Source of the DNA: an uncultured Pseudomonadota bacterium | GTDB lineage: Bacteria; Myxococcota_A; UBA796; GCA-2862545 | DNA length: 64,000 bases | Reading direction: 5' to 3' | NCBI GenBank assembly: GCA_903861005.1 | Contig: CAIOSP010000073.1 | Location: 1 to 64,000 of the forward strand | In this document: positions 1-8,883 of the stretch, piece by piece | Layout of the letters: each line of letters opens with the position of its first letter | Position numbering within the stretch: position 1 is the stretch's first letter | Translations under genes and position numbers: made by a program | The notes under the pieces: model-generated | Database searches by the model: none | What the model was told of the DNA's origin: nothing | What the model saw: the letters and a program-made list of their open reading frames with translations, nothing else

Positions 1-675
1 CGCCTGGACGTCGATCGCCGCCAGCTCATCCCCCGTCAGGCGCAGGCGCAGGAAGTGGTCCTTGTGACCCTCCGCCCCCGCGTCGATCCAGGCCAGATCG
101 CCGGTCGACACCTGGTAGATGAAGTCGCGCGCCTTCTTGGCCGACCACAGCTGCTCCATCGGCGAGCGCGCCGGCGCAGGCATGGCCGGACGGACCACCC
201 GCGTCACCCCGCCGAGCTCGGACATGAGCGCCTCGGCGCCGCGAGCGTCGAGCAGGGCATGGTGCCACGAGAGCACCACCACGCGACGCTCGCCAAGGCG
301 GGCCGTCGACACCCGGACCGGGGCCTCGCGCTCTACGTCCAGGCGCATCGCCAGGCGACCCAGGAGCGCGTCCTCGTCCGAGAGGTCTCCCAGCACGACC
401 GGACCGCCCCAGGTCTCTCCCAGGGCCTCCCAGGCGGGCGTGCGGAGGGGCGGCAGGGCTCGAAGCCGCAGCCGGGCCAACCAAAGCCAGCGGGGCAGCG
501 CCCGAAGCCTCGCGTCCAGGTCCGCCGTCACGTCGGCGTCCAGCTCGGCGACCAGGTGGCACACACAGCCGACGCCGGTCCGGCGCCGCATGCGCCAGTC
601 CATCAAGTAGAGGAACCAGTCCGCCCCGTTGAGCGGGACGCGCGCGGGGAGCGTGACCGCCGCCTCAGCGACCAT
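1..675 (-). CDS. Condensation-domain-like acyltransferase, 3' part cut by window edge
   Basis: The minus strand is open from an ATG at 675 to the window edge (225 codons, no stop), so the C-terminal part is missing. Residues 137-146 read WHHALLDARG, the HHxxxD active-site signature of the condensation/PapA/wax-ester-synthase acyltransferase superfamily; His139 would be the catalytic base. The motif near residue 140 of a longer protein is normal for this fold. The gene starts 36 bases after the stop of an acyl carrier protein on the same strand, which suggests that the carrier presents the acyl or peptidyl group that this enzyme transfers. The acceptor cannot be read from the sequence. An inactive homologue remains possible because Gly follows Ala-Arg rather than Asp directly. 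Confidence 0.72.
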   Translation of the reverse strand, partial: MVAEAAVTLPARVPLNGADWFLYLMDWRMRRRTGVGCVCHLVAELDADVTADLDARLRALPRWLWLARLRLRALPPLRTPAWEALGETWGGPVVLGDLSDEDALLGRLAMRLDVEREAPVRVSTARLGERRVVVLSWHHALLDARGAEALMSELGGVTRVVRPAMPAPARSPMEQLWSAKKARDFIYQVSTGDLAWIDAGAEGHKDHFLRLRLTGDELAAIDVQA

Positions 676-711
676 GGACCACCGCCCCGCCGGCGCGCAG
701 GCAGGCCACCG

Positions 712-975
712 TCAGCGCGGACCCGCCGCGAGCTCGGCGACGCAGGCGCCCAGCGTTCGGACCGACCGGACGTGCTCGCGGGTCAGGCGCTCGAGCGGCA
801 CCGCTACCCCGAACCGCCGCTCCACAAACAAGACGGCCTCCATGAGCGCGAACGAGTCCACACCCGCGTCCGCGAAGGGGGTGTCCGTCTGCAGGGACCC
901 ACCGTCGCCCAGGACCTGGACGCTCAGAAAGTCTCGCAGTTCGCAACAGATCTCGTCGGCAGAAACGACGCTCAT
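712..975 (-). CDS. Acyl carrier protein
   Basis: This 87-residue protein has the size and layout of a free-standing acyl carrier protein. The phosphopantetheine attachment serine is Ser41 in GVDSFALMEAVLF, followed by the usual amphipathic helix and a VERRFGV stretch. A longer reading frame exists upstream, but the ATG at 975 is preceded by an AAGGGGATTGGGG ribosome-binding region, so I start there. It lies directly upstream of the condensation-type acyltransferase and probably loads it. The 'DSF' rather than 'DSL/DSV' after the serine is a little unusual and more typical of carriers in secondary-metabolite or lipid clusters than of the housekeeping AcpP. Confidence 0.85.
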   Translation of the reverse strand: MSVVSADEICCELRDFLSVQVLGDGGSLQTDTPFADAGVDSFALMEAVLFVERRFGVAVPLERLTREHVRSVRTLGACVAELAAGPR

Positions 976-1080
976 GCAACCCCAATCCCCTTGCATCCCG
1001 ATCAGACGCGGCCCGTGCGTAACGCCTATGGCTCCGCGAGGACACGCCAGGGCAACCGGATGGTCCACCCTCCCCGTATG

Positions 1081-1857
1081 TCACTCCGGGCACCCATCGT
1101 AGTCTTCGATGTCGTCGAGGTCCTCCGGATCGGAGTCGCAGCCGTCCAGGGTGTCCGGCACACCGTCCATGTCGTTGTCCGGGTCCGGGCAGCCGTCCTC
1201 GTCCTGCCAGCCGTCCTCGTCCTCGGTGGCGTCGGGGCAGCCGTCCTGCTTGTTCGGAATCAGGTCCTTGTCGCGGTCCTCGATGATGTCGAACCGCGCG
1301 CCGAACCCGAACGTCGCCATCAGCCCAGGCACGGGCGCCGTCTTTCCGTCGACCTGGGCCACGGCGAGCGTGCCATCCACCTGCGCCCGGAAGTGCAGGG
1401 CGCCCAGCGCGCGAATGTCGAGCGCGACGCCCGCGTGGGCCTCGAACACCCAACGATGGTACGGCGCGACGTCCAGCTCGATGGGGAGCGTCCGCCAGCG
1501 ACGGGACTCCACACCCACGCCCACGCGGAAGAGCGGACGAAGGATCGACGGCCCCGGCGCCGGGCCCACCAGGTAGGTCAGGTGCGGGCCAACCACCCGA
1601 AACTGACCACCCTCCTCCGGCAGGAAGGAGATCGGTAGATCGATCTCGATCCCCGAGTAACGGCCGAACCACACGCCCATGCGCGGCGACAGCGTGCCGC
1701 CCGCCGAGAGCAGCGCCGGCCCCGTCGGCAGCGTCTCACCGGTGACGACTAGGCCACCCTGCGCGCCCGTCTCGATGCCGGTGCCTGCGAGCGCCGCGCC
1801 AACCATCCAAGCTATGAGCAGCGCCAAGATCCCCCCGTCCCCACCGTGCCCGCGCAT
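1081..1857 (-). CDS. Outer-surface beta-barrel-like protein with thrombospondin type-3 repeats
   Basis: The 258-residue product begins with a hydrophobic signal-like segment (residues 10-25, ILALLIAWMVGAALAG). A middle region of alternating hydrophobic and polar residues follows that resembles a small outer-membrane barrel. The C-terminus (about 195-258) holds calcium-binding thrombospondin type-3 repeats such as DRDKDLIPNKQDGCPD and DEDGWQDEDGCPD. This layout is common in myxobacterial OmpA-like proteins, but no OmpA peptidoglycan-binding domain follows the repeats, so the cell-wall anchor is absent. The start is uncertain: there is no clear ribosome site before 1857, and a TTG at 1827 is an alternative. 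It lies only 16 bases from the divergent glycosyltransferase gene. Function unknown; a surface structural role is inferred. Confidence 0.7.
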   Translation of the reverse strand: MRGHGGDGGILALLIAWMVGAALAGTGIETGAQGGLVVTGETLPTGPALLSAGGTLSPRMGVWFGRYSGIEIDLPISFLPEEGGQFRVVGPHLTYLVGPAPGPSILRPLFRVGVGVESRRWRTLPIELDVAPYHRWVFEAHAGVALDIRALGALHFRAQVDGTLAVAQVDGKTAPVPGLMATFGFGARFDIIEDRDKDLIPNKQDGCPDATEDEDGWQDEDGCPDPDNDMDGVPDTLDGCDSDPEDLDDIEDYDGCPE

Positions 1858-1873
1858 TTATCACGGCCGACCG

Positions 1874-3007
1874 ATGTTCACCCCGTTCGACGGCTTCACG
1901 TTCTTCCCCGCGGTCATGTCCGCGACGCTCACGGCGTACAATCTGGTCGCGTGGCCCAGGGATCGACGGCTCGCCAACCCAACGTGCGCGGTCAGCGTGT
2001 TGATCCCCGCGCGGGACGAGGCCGCCCACATCGGGGACGCTGTTCGCGCCGTGCTCGCCGCCCTACGTCCGCAAGACGAGCTCATCGTCTGCGACGACGG
2101 CTCCACCGACGACACCCGGGCCATCCTCACACGGCTCGCGGCCACGGATGCCCGGCTGCGCGTGATCGACGGCGAGCCGCTGCCGGAGGGTCAGGTGGGC
2201 AAACCCCACGCCTGCCAACAGCTCTCCGAGGCAGCGCGTGGCGACCTGTTCGTGTTCCTCGACGCCGACGTCCGCCTGGCGCCCGACGCCCTGCACCGGC
2301 TCGCGGCGCTGCTCGACGACTACGACGCGGGCATGGTCACGGGGCTGCCGCACCAGGTGTACGGCAGCCTGGGCGAGCGGCTGATCATGCCGTTCCTGGG
2401 CATCACGTTCACGTCGTGGATCCCGCTCGACGCGGTCTGGCGCACCAAAGCGCCGTGGATCGTCGCGGCGATCGGTCAGGTGATCGCGGTGCGGCGCGAC
2501 GTCTACGAGCGCATCGGCGGCTTCGCGTCGGTCGCCGACCAAGTGGTGGACGACATCGCGTTCGCGAGGAGGGCCAAGGAGCGCGGGGAGCGCGTCGTGT
2601 TCGCGTCGCTCGACCAGAGCGCGTCCTGCCGCATGTACGACAGCGGCTACGCGATGTGGCGCGGCTTCAGCAAGAACCTGTTTGAGGGCCTGGGATCCCG
2701 CTGGTCGCTGCTGATCGCGTCGATCACCCTCTACGTCAGCGCGTTCGTGCTGCCCTTCGTGCGCGCGGGCGTGGACTATGCCGTGTGGGGCGACGTGGTG
2801 TGGACCGCGTCAGCCGCGGTGATCGCGAACGTGGTCATGCGCCTGCTGCTCGCGGCGCGCTTCGGCGATAGCCTGCTGGCCCTTCTGCTCCACCCGTTCG
2901 CCTCGCTGGTGGTCGTGGCGATGGCGCTGAACTCGGCGCGCTGGTCGCTGGGCGAGGGCTTACATTGGCGCGGCCGCACGTACCGGCGCCGCGGAGACCC
3001 GCCATGA
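1874..3007 (+). CDS. Membrane-bound GT2 family glycosyltransferase
   Basis: The 377-residue protein is a family 2 glycosyltransferase. It has an N-terminal membrane segment (about 8-27), the GT-A nucleotide-sugar site (SVLIPARDE 41-49, CDDGS 73-77), the metal-binding DAD triplet (130-132), a VVDDIAFA acid motif, and a GYAMWRGFSKNL loop where processive or lipid-acceptor GT2 enzymes have their (Q/R)xxRW region. Two or three membrane helices follow. I start at 1874 because the upstream extension is low-complexity and overlaps the divergent gene; no good ribosome site is visible. The stop overlaps the next gene by ATGA, so the two are translationally coupled. GT2/acyltransferase pairs occur in glycolipid and carotenoid glucoside pathways; the substrate here is inferred only as a lipid. 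Confidence 0.82.
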   Translation: MFTPFDGFTFFPAVMSATLTAYNLVAWPRDRRLANPTCAVSVLIPARDEAAHIGDAVRAVLAALRPQDELIVCDDGSTDDTRAILTRLAATDARLRVIDGEPLPEGQVGKPHACQQLSEAARGDLFVFLDADVRLAPDALHRLAALLDDYDAGMVTGLPHQVYGSLGERLIMPFLGITFTSWIPLDAVWRTKAPWIVAAIGQVIAVRRDVYERIGGFASVADQVVDDIAFARRAKERGERVVFASLDQSASCRMYDSGYAMWRGFSKNLFEGLGSRWSLLIASITLYVSAFVLPFVRAGVDYAVWGDVVWTASAAVIANVVMRLLLAARFGDSLLALLLHPFASLVVVAMALNSARWSLGEGLHWRGRTYRRRGDPP

Positions 3008-3780
3008 CTGACCTACCCTACGTGCCCCCGCCCACCCACCACCCGATGGGCCTGTTCCTCTGCCGCTTCGCCCCCTGGTACGCGGTGTGGATCGCGCGGC
3101 GGAACCTGGACGGCGTGTTCGCGAACGGCCTGGACGACGTGCGTCGACAGCTGGAGAAGGGCCCGGTGATCCTGGCCGCCAACCACCTGAGCTGGTGGGA
3201 CGGCCAGATCATGCTGATCGTGAACCGCTCGCTCGGCGTGACCGGCCGCTTTTTCATCGTCGCCGACCGGGCCCAGGAGCTCTCCTACCTGCGCCACCTC
3301 GGCGGCATCACCATCGACCGGGTGACCGTCGGCGGCACGATCGGCGGCATCGAGGAGGCCGCCGCGTTCCTGTCCGGCCCGGGGCGACTGCTCTGGATCT
3401 TCCCGCAGGCCCGCTACCGCTCGCCGTCCATTCGTCCGCTGGGCCTGGAGCGCGGCGTGTCGCTGCTGCACCGCATGAGCGGCGCCGTCGTCATCCCCAC
3501 CGGCATGCTGGCCGGTTGGCGTGATCTGCACGTCCCCGCCTGGGCCATCGGCTTCGCGGCCCCGGTGACGGGTCGCGAGCGCTTCATGGAGCGCCTGGAG
3601 AGCGGCATCGTCGAGCAGATCGACGCGCTGGACGTGTGGTTCGACACCCCGAACCGCCCGCCGATGCCCGCGATCGTCCCGTCGGTCATCGTCCCGTTCG
3701 AGAACCGCGCGGGTAGCCGCTTCTACCTGTTCTGGGCGCGCTTGTGGGGCGCGGTCACGGGGTTGTTCAAGCGCGATTGA
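3004..3780 (+). CDS. PlsC-type 1-acyl-glycerol-phosphate acyltransferase family protein
   Basis: This 258-residue protein belongs to the PlsC/LPLAT acyltransferase family. The catalytic NHxxxxD motif is NHLSWWD (residues 60-66). The second block, usually FPEG, reads FPQAR (133-137), which is a divergent phosphate-binding site and hints at an acceptor other than lysophosphatidic acid. A short hydrophobic stretch near the C-terminus could sit at the membrane. The ATG at 3004 overlaps the stop of the GT2 gene by four bases, so both are made together and probably act in sequence, glycosylating and then acylating a lipid. Acyl donors could come from the two carrier proteins encoded on either side. 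Confidence 0.82.
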   Translation: MTDLPYVPPPTHHPMGLFLCRFAPWYAVWIARRNLDGVFANGLDDVRRQLEKGPVILAANHLSWWDGQIMLIVNRSLGVTGRFFIVADRAQELSYLRHLGGITIDRVTVGGTIGGIEEAAAFLSGPGRLLWIFPQARYRSPSIRPLGLERGVSLLHRMSGAVVIPTGMLAGWRDLHVPAWAIGFAAPVTGRERFMERLESGIVEQIDALDVWFDTPNRPPMPAIVPSVIVPFENRAGSRFYLFWARLWGAVTGLFKRD

Positions 3781-3807
3781 GGGCGTTCGTCCTCATCTAC
3801 CCGCCGA

Positions 3808-4641
3808 TCAGTCCCGGAGGACGAGCGGCGGGAAGATCGTAGCTTTGCCCGACAAGATCTGCGCGCAGGTCTCAGAGTCCGACACCGGCATCATGAAGAA
3901 CGGGCTCCTGTTGGTGTCCGGGTGCGGGCGCTGCGGGCTGTCCACGCGCAGCCACCAGGTGTCCGCGCCGATCTTGAACATGTTCGGGGCGGTGTAGACG
4001 ACGCCCCGGACGGAGCCATCCGCCTGGAGGGTGCCATCCAGCCGAGCGACCGAACGCTGCGCCACGTAGACCCTGCCCGTGCCCACGAGCGGGTGGTGGA
4101 TGATCACCGTGGCGCCCGGGTGGCCGTCCCCGTCCGTGTCGACCAGCCGCTTGTCGGCCGGGTCGGTCGGGAGCGCGTCCTTCATCGGGTCGGCCAGGCG
4201 CACGCCGAACGCCTGCGCGTACTGCGTGGTGCGGAACTGCCCGCCCGCGTCCGGCGCCGCGAGCGTCCCCTGCCGATGCCGAACCTCGATACCGTTGATA
4301 AAGGCCTCCGGGTAGATCGTCTCCGCGCCGAACACCTTCTCCGTCTGGATGCCGCAGGTGGTCTCGTCGTAGCGGAAAGCCGTCCCGGTCTGGGTCATGC
4401 GCACCAGCGCCCAGACGGTGGTGTGGGTGTCGCGCCACTCCTGGTTGGAGAACGGGTTGGGCTCACGCATCTGCGAGGTGAATGTCTGCCGCATCGCGTA
4501 GGTGCGATTCACCGACGCGGGCGCAGGCACAGCGACCGCGTCCGCCGGAGAGGGCAAGGTCGGTGTCACCGCGGCGGGAACCGACGGGTCGGCAGCCAGT
4601 GCGGGGGTCGAGAGGCACAGGAGCAGAGCAAGGCGACGCAA
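3808..4641 (-). CDS. Secreted protein of unknown function
   Basis: This product of about 277 residues is not recognised. The reading frame runs back to an ATG at 4677, but a TTG at 4641 is the better start. It has GGAGG five bases upstream, and from there the protein opens with RRLALLLCLSTPALA followed by Ala-Asp, a textbook signal peptide. The mature part has an Ala/Pro-rich linker (about 20-45) and then a compact domain. That domain contains a short Asp-rich loop (DTDGDGHPG) like a calcium-binding EF-hand-type loop, and three cysteines. It is convergent with the acyltransferase gene and has no clear functional link to it. A periplasmic or extracellular location is inferred. Confidence 0.72.
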   Translation of the reverse strand: MRRLALLLCLSTPALAADPSVPAAVTPTLPSPADAVAVPAPASVNRTYAMRQTFTSQMREPNPFSNQEWRDTHTTVWALVRMTQTGTAFRYDETTCGIQTEKVFGAETIYPEAFINGIEVRHRQGTLAAPDAGGQFRTTQYAQAFGVRLADPMKDALPTDPADKRLVDTDGDGHPGATVIIHHPLVGTGRVYVAQRSVARLDGTLQADGSVRGVVYTAPNMFKIGADTWWLRVDSPQRPHPDTNRSPFFMMPVSDSETCAQILSGKATIFPPLVLRD

Positions 4642-4760
4642 GTCCACCTCCGAGGGCGCCGGTAACGTGGCGAACAACCCGCACCCACCGCGCGTTCGTC
4701 CCGCGTGGTCAACCGGGTCGGGGTCGCGTTACCTGCGGCAGCCTACCTGGAGGAGTGCCC

Positions 4761-5015
4761 ATGACCGACTTCGAGCGCGAGCTCCTTGGCGTGCTTCGCG
4801 AAGCGCTGATGCTCAACGAGCCGCCTGCGGGCTTCAACGCCCAGTCGAACCTGTTCCAGACCTTCGGGCTGGACTCGGTCGACGCGCTGGAGATCATGAT
4901 GGTGATCAAGCGCGAGTACGGCATCGGCTTCTCGCCGGTCGACGAGCAGAACAAGAAGATCTTCATGAACATCGACCAGCTGGCGGCCTACATCACCAGC
5001 AAGCGCAGCGCTTAG
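4761..5015 (+). CDS. Acyl carrier protein (second)
   Basis: This 84-residue acyl carrier protein has its phosphopantetheine serine at Ser39 in the motif GLDSVDALEIMMVIK, followed by the acidic recognition helix. The ATG at 4761 has a strong GGAGGAG ribosome site. It stands alone on the plus strand, between the secreted protein and the flavoprotein gene, and is not in an operon with fatty-acid synthase genes, so it is probably a specialised carrier. With the carrier at 712-975 it brackets the glycosyltransferase and acyltransferases. The body KREYGIGFSPVDEQNKK is more like carriers of aryl-polyene or lipid pathways than AcpP, but this is only an impression. Confidence 0.88.
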   Translation: MTDFERELLGVLREALMLNEPPAGFNAQSNLFQTFGLDSVDALEIMMVIKREYGIGFSPVDEQNKKIFMNIDQLAAYITSKRSA

Positions 5016-5026
5016 GGTTCGGGCCC

Positions 5027-5051
5027 GGCGCGCGGACGTCACGCGCGCGCC
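5027..5051. terminator. GC-rich hairpin between convergent genes
   Basis: GGCGCGCG at 5027-5034 pairs perfectly with CGCGCGCC at 5044-5051 across a nine-base loop. It lies between the end of the second acyl carrier gene and the end of the convergent flavoprotein gene, where a shared terminator would be expected. There is no U-rich tract, so intrinsic termination is not certain. Confidence 0.4.
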
Positions 5052-5075
5052 GCCCTCCCCCGCCCTGCTCCCGAA

Positions 5076-6329
5076 TCACCGACACGCGTCTCGCGCGGCC
5101 AGGTCGGCCGTGGCGAACGCCGCCTGGAAATTCAGGCCGCCGATCGGCCCAGACAGGTCCAAGAGCTCGCCGAACGCATACAGGCCTGGATGGCGCTTCA
5201 CCGCCATGGTCGTGCGCGACACCTCGTCCAGCGCGAGCCCGCCCGCGGTGACCTCGGCCTTGTCCCAGCCGAGCGTCCCCGACACCGGGACCCGCAGGCC
5301 CTTCAGCGCGTCGACCAAGCGGTTGCGGGCGCTCCGGTCCACCTGATGGAGCGGCGGGTTCTCCCCGCTCAGGCCAGCCTGCCGGCACACCGCCGCCATC
5401 AGGCGCGCCGGCAGCGCCTCACCCAACACGCGCGCCAGGTGAGGACCGCCCGGCGCCCTGGAGCCGTCCACGAGGGCCTGCCGCAGCTCCTCCTGCCCAC
5501 GGTGCGGCAACGTGTCGATCGCCACCGTCCAGCCCGTCACAGGCCCCGCCAGCGCGGCCCGCGCCACATGCGCGGACAGGTCCATGGCGCCGGGCCCGGA
5601 CAGCCCGTGGTGCGTGAACAAGACGGGCCGCGCGCGGCGCGCGACGATGCGGTCCGACGGGTCGTGCAGGCGCACCTCGGTCTCCTGGAGCGCGATCCCG
5701 GCAAGCTCCGTCACCCACTCGGCGTCGCTGGTCAGCGGCACCAGCGCCGGCACGGGCGTCACCTGGGTCAGCCCCAGCTCCCACAGCCAGGCGTAGCCGT
5801 CTCCGGTCGTCCCGGTCGCCGGGTAGGACTTGCCGCCCGGACACAGGAGCAGCTTGCGGCAGCGCAGGGTTCGGTCCAGCAGCGTGACGACCCACCCGTC
5901 GCCATCGGGCGCCACATGGTGCACCGCCGCGGCGAACAGGAACGCAGCCCCGGCCACCCGCGCCCGCTCGTAGAGCGCGTCGCGCACGTCGATCGCGCGC
6001 TGGCTGGCGGGGAAGACCTTCTCCAGGTCGGGCTCCTCGACGGTGGGGACGCCCATCGCGTGGAAGCGCGCCCGGACCTCAGAGGGGGGCAACGCGCGCA
6101 GGGCGGGCTGGATGAACCGCTCCCCGGCGCCAAACAGCTTGGCGGCTTCGTCCGGCCCCAAGGTGGTGGTCAGGTTGCAGCGCGTCCCGCCGCTGGCGAG
6201 CACCTTGGAGCCCGCTCGGGCGGTCTTCTCGACCACCAGGACCGTGCGACCAAGCGCCGCAGCGGTCCCCGCGGCCCACAGTCCGGCAGCGCCCGCACCC
6301 ACCACGATCACGTCCGCATCGTGTTCCAA
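5076..6329 (-). CDS. HI0933/BaiN-family FAD-dependent flavoprotein
   Basis: The 417-residue protein is an NAD(P)/FAD-dependent oxidoreductase of the HI0933 (YhiN/BaiN) family. The N-terminal dinucleotide-binding motif is VVGAGAAGLWAA (10-21), followed by the family signature KVLASGGTRCNLT. Further on it has LCPGGKSYPATGTTGDGYAW, also typical. The C-terminal FAD loop GLYAFGELLDLSGPIGG with GGLNFQAAFATA completes the fold. Length matches the family (about 400). The physiological reaction of most members is unknown; BaiN of Clostridium is a bile-acid reductase, but that should not be assumed here. The gene is transcribed away from the parS/parA region. Confidence 0.9.
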   Translation of the reverse strand: MEHDADVIVVGAGAAGLWAAGTAAALGRTVLVVEKTARAGSKVLASGGTRCNLTTTLGPDEAAKLFGAGERFIQPALRALPPSEVRARFHAMGVPTVEEPDLEKVFPASQRAIDVRDALYERARVAGAAFLFAAAVHHVAPDGDGWVVTLLDRTLRCRKLLLCPGGKSYPATGTTGDGYAWLWELGLTQVTPVPALVPLTSDAEWVTELAGIALQETEVRLHDPSDRIVARRARPVLFTHHGLSGPGAMDLSAHVARAALAGPVTGWTVAIDTLPHRGQEELRQALVDGSRAPGGPHLARVLGEALPARLMAAVCRQAGLSGENPPLHQVDRSARNRLVDALKGLRVPVSGTLGWDKAEVTAGGLALDEVSRTTMAVKRHPGLYAFGELLDLSGPIGGLNFQAAFATADLAARDACR

Positions 6330-6393
6330 GCGACCTCTCTCGGGGGCCTGCTATCGCGCTGCGAGGGCCTTGGTGACGAGGTCTTGGGGCCTG

Positions 6394-6409
6394 TGTTCCA
6401 CGTGGAACA
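6394..6409. promoter_or_regulatory. parS site 1 (perfect palindrome)
   Basis: TGTTCCACGTGGAACA is a perfect 16-bp palindrome matching the chromosomal parS consensus, with the CC/GG form known from myxobacteria. The dyad continues outward to 24 bp (6390-6413). It is the ParB-binding and loading site, about 420 bases before parA. Confidence 0.95.
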
Positions 6410-6567
6410 CAGGGGTGGGAAGCGCGCGACAGCAGCCACGGCGGGGGCTCCACCCGGAACAGGTCCGGCACCCCGGGGTCCGGTCGGACACCCAGCGGGG
6501 GGGACGCCAACCGTGCGCGGGGGCGGGTGGAGCGCCCGCCGCGCCCTGGACCGAGCGTGCCTTACGA

Positions 6568-6583
6568 TGTTCTACGTGGAACA
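6568..6583. promoter_or_regulatory. parS site 2 (one mismatch)
   Basis: TGTTCTACGTGGAACA differs from the perfect parS by one base in the left half (T for C). It is probably a weaker ParB site. It lies 174 bases from site 1 and 73 from site 3. Confidence 0.88.
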
Positions 6584-6640
6584 GCTGCGCGGCCAGCCGA
6601 CCCGCCAACCCTCGAACGCCCCGCGCGCACCGCGGGTGGA

Positions 6641-6656
6641 TGTTCCACGTGGAACA
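6641..6656. promoter_or_regulatory. parS site 3 (perfect palindrome)
   Basis: TGTTCCACGTGGAACA is identical in its 16-bp core to site 1. It is the site closest to parA, about 170 bases before its start, and is followed directly by an A/T-rich patch. ParB bound here could repress or modulate the parAB promoter as well as anchor the segrosome. Confidence 0.95.
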
Positions 6657-6826
6657 AAATTTTCGCGCGGCCAAAACGCGCACGGAATCGGACGCGTCGC
6701 GCGCAGGCGAGGTCGCGCACGCTCATGCGCGATGGACTGCCGAGATCCTCAGCGGTAACACTGGGGTCCCACCGGCAGCGCGCCCGCGCCGCCAACCCAC
6801 CCCGCTACCCCCCGGCACAAGCCTCC

Positions 6827-7617
<791 letters not shown>

Positions 7618-7621
<4 letters not shown>

Positions 7622-8508
7622 CCACGAAGCCCGTATCCAGGCTCGGCCGCGGCCTCGCCTCGCTCATCCCTGACTCTGCGCTCGACGGCACCGACACGTC
7701 GCCCAAGGCCGTGCTCCGCACCGTGCCGATCGACGAGATCTCGCCGAACCCCGAGCAGCCGCGCCACGTGTTCGCCGAGGAAGATCTGGCCTCGCTGGCC
7801 GACTCCATCCGTCAGCACGGCATCCTCAATCCGCTTGTCGTACGCCGCGCCGAGGGTCGCTACATCCTGATCGCCGGCGAGCGCCGCTTCCGCGCGGCGG
7901 CCCGCGCAGGGCTGTCCGAGGTGCCGGTGGTCGTCCGCGAGGCCGTGTCCGCCCGCGAGCAGCTGGAGCTGGCGCTGGTCGAGAACCTGCAGCGCGCCGA
8001 CCTGGACGCGATCGAAGCGGCCCGCGGCTACGCGCGCCTGGCCGACGACTTCAAGCTGACGCAGGAGGAGATCGCCACGAAGGTGGGGAAGGACCGCGCC
8101 ACGGTCTCCAACGCCATCCGCTTGCTCAAGCTGCCCCAGTACGTGCTCGACGCCCTACGCGAGAATCGGATCTCCGCCGGCCACGCTCGCGCGCTCCTGC
8201 CGCTCTCCGACGCCCCCGACGACATGCGCCGCGCCCTGGCCAAGGTGCTCTCCAGCCGCTTGAACGTCCGCGCGACCGAGAGCCTGGTCGCCGAACTGAC
8301 CAGCGCCCCCAAGCGCCTGCGCGACGCCGTCCGCGAGCGCCGCGACCGCACGTTTGAGGTGGCGACCAAGATGCTGCGCGAGTCGCTGCACACCGACGTC
8401 GCCATCAAGCCGCTCAAGAAGGGCGGCGGCTCGATCGTCATCGCCTACAGCAACGCCGAGGAGCTGGAGCGGCTCATTCAACGCATGCGCCAGGTGGCCG
8501 CCAAGTGA
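7618..8508 (+). CDS. parB: ParB chromosome-partitioning protein
   Basis: The 296-residue ParB/Spo0J protein starts with a LGRGLASLIPD segment, the ParA-activating N-terminal region. The CTPase domain follows with ISPNPEQPR, ILNPLVVRR and the GERRFRAA box (about 85-100). Then comes the helix-turn-helix that reads parS (TQEEIATKVGKDRATVSNAIRLLKLP) and a C-terminal dimerisation domain. Length is normal. It binds the three parS sites upstream, spreads as a CTP-gated clamp and links to ParA. Its ATG overlaps the parA stop, and its stop overlaps the bactofilin GTG, making a tight three-gene operon. Confidence 0.96.
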
Positions 8509-8855
8509 CCGAGCGCCCGTCGCGGCCCGCGCTGGCCGGGCTGCTCGGGCCCGGCGCGCACTACGTCGGCAGCCTGGTGTTCCAGGGCAAGGTGCGGGTG
8601 GAAGGCACGCTCAACGGCAGCCTTCGCACCGATGACCTGCTGGAGGTCGGGCCCGACGGTCGGATCGACGGGGAGGTCGAGGTGGCCCAGGCGCTGATCG
8701 CCGGGACCATCGACGGCGTGCTGCGCGCCAAGGAGCGGGTCACCCTGCTGGAGACCGCCGTGATCCGCGGGCGGGTGATCACGCCCTGGCTGGACATGCG
8801 GCTGGGCGCCCGGGTGAAGGGCGAGGTGGTCGTAGAGCGGGGCGGGAAACCGTAG
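8505..8855 (+). CDS. Bactofilin, BacM-like
   Basis: The 116-residue protein is a bactofilin, a polymer-forming beta-helical cytoskeletal protein. After a short tail it shows the repeating hydrophobic pattern of the family (GSLVFQGKVRVEGTLNG, LEVGPDGRIDGEVEVAQALIAGTIDG). The last strands contain RVITPWLDMRLGARVKGEVVVE. The start is a GTG that overlaps the parB stop, so it is made with the segregation proteins. In Myxococcus xanthus a bactofilin gene (bacM) also follows parAB, and other bactofilins there scaffold ParABS at the cell poles; the same kind of role is inferred here. Confidence 0.92.
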   Translation: MTERPSRPALAGLLGPGAHYVGSLVFQGKVRVEGTLNGSLRTDDLLEVGPDGRIDGEVEVAQALIAGTIDGVLRAKERVTLLETAVIRGRVITPWLDMRLGARVKGEVVVERGGKP

Positions 8856-8883
8856 CGGGCGTCGGCGAGCGGGATGTCCGCCG

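Larger units (their letters stand above)
6330..6826. other. Non-coding parS region upstream of parA
   Basis: This stretch of about 500 bases between the flavoprotein gene and parA holds no convincing gene. It contains three parS-type sites, listed separately, within about 265 bases. A short A/T-rich patch (AAAATTTT, 6657-6664) follows the third site and could belong to the parAB promoter. Its position between divergent genes makes it the control region of parAB and probably the main ParB-loading centre of the chromosome. No cluster of DnaA boxes was seen, so it is not called an origin. Confidence 0.75.

Noticed and set aside
55-1638. Plus-strand frame of 527 codons across the first two or three minus-strand genes
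   Set aside because: It is Arg/Pro/His-rich with no domain, while the minus strand gives an HHxxxD protein, an ACP and repeats.
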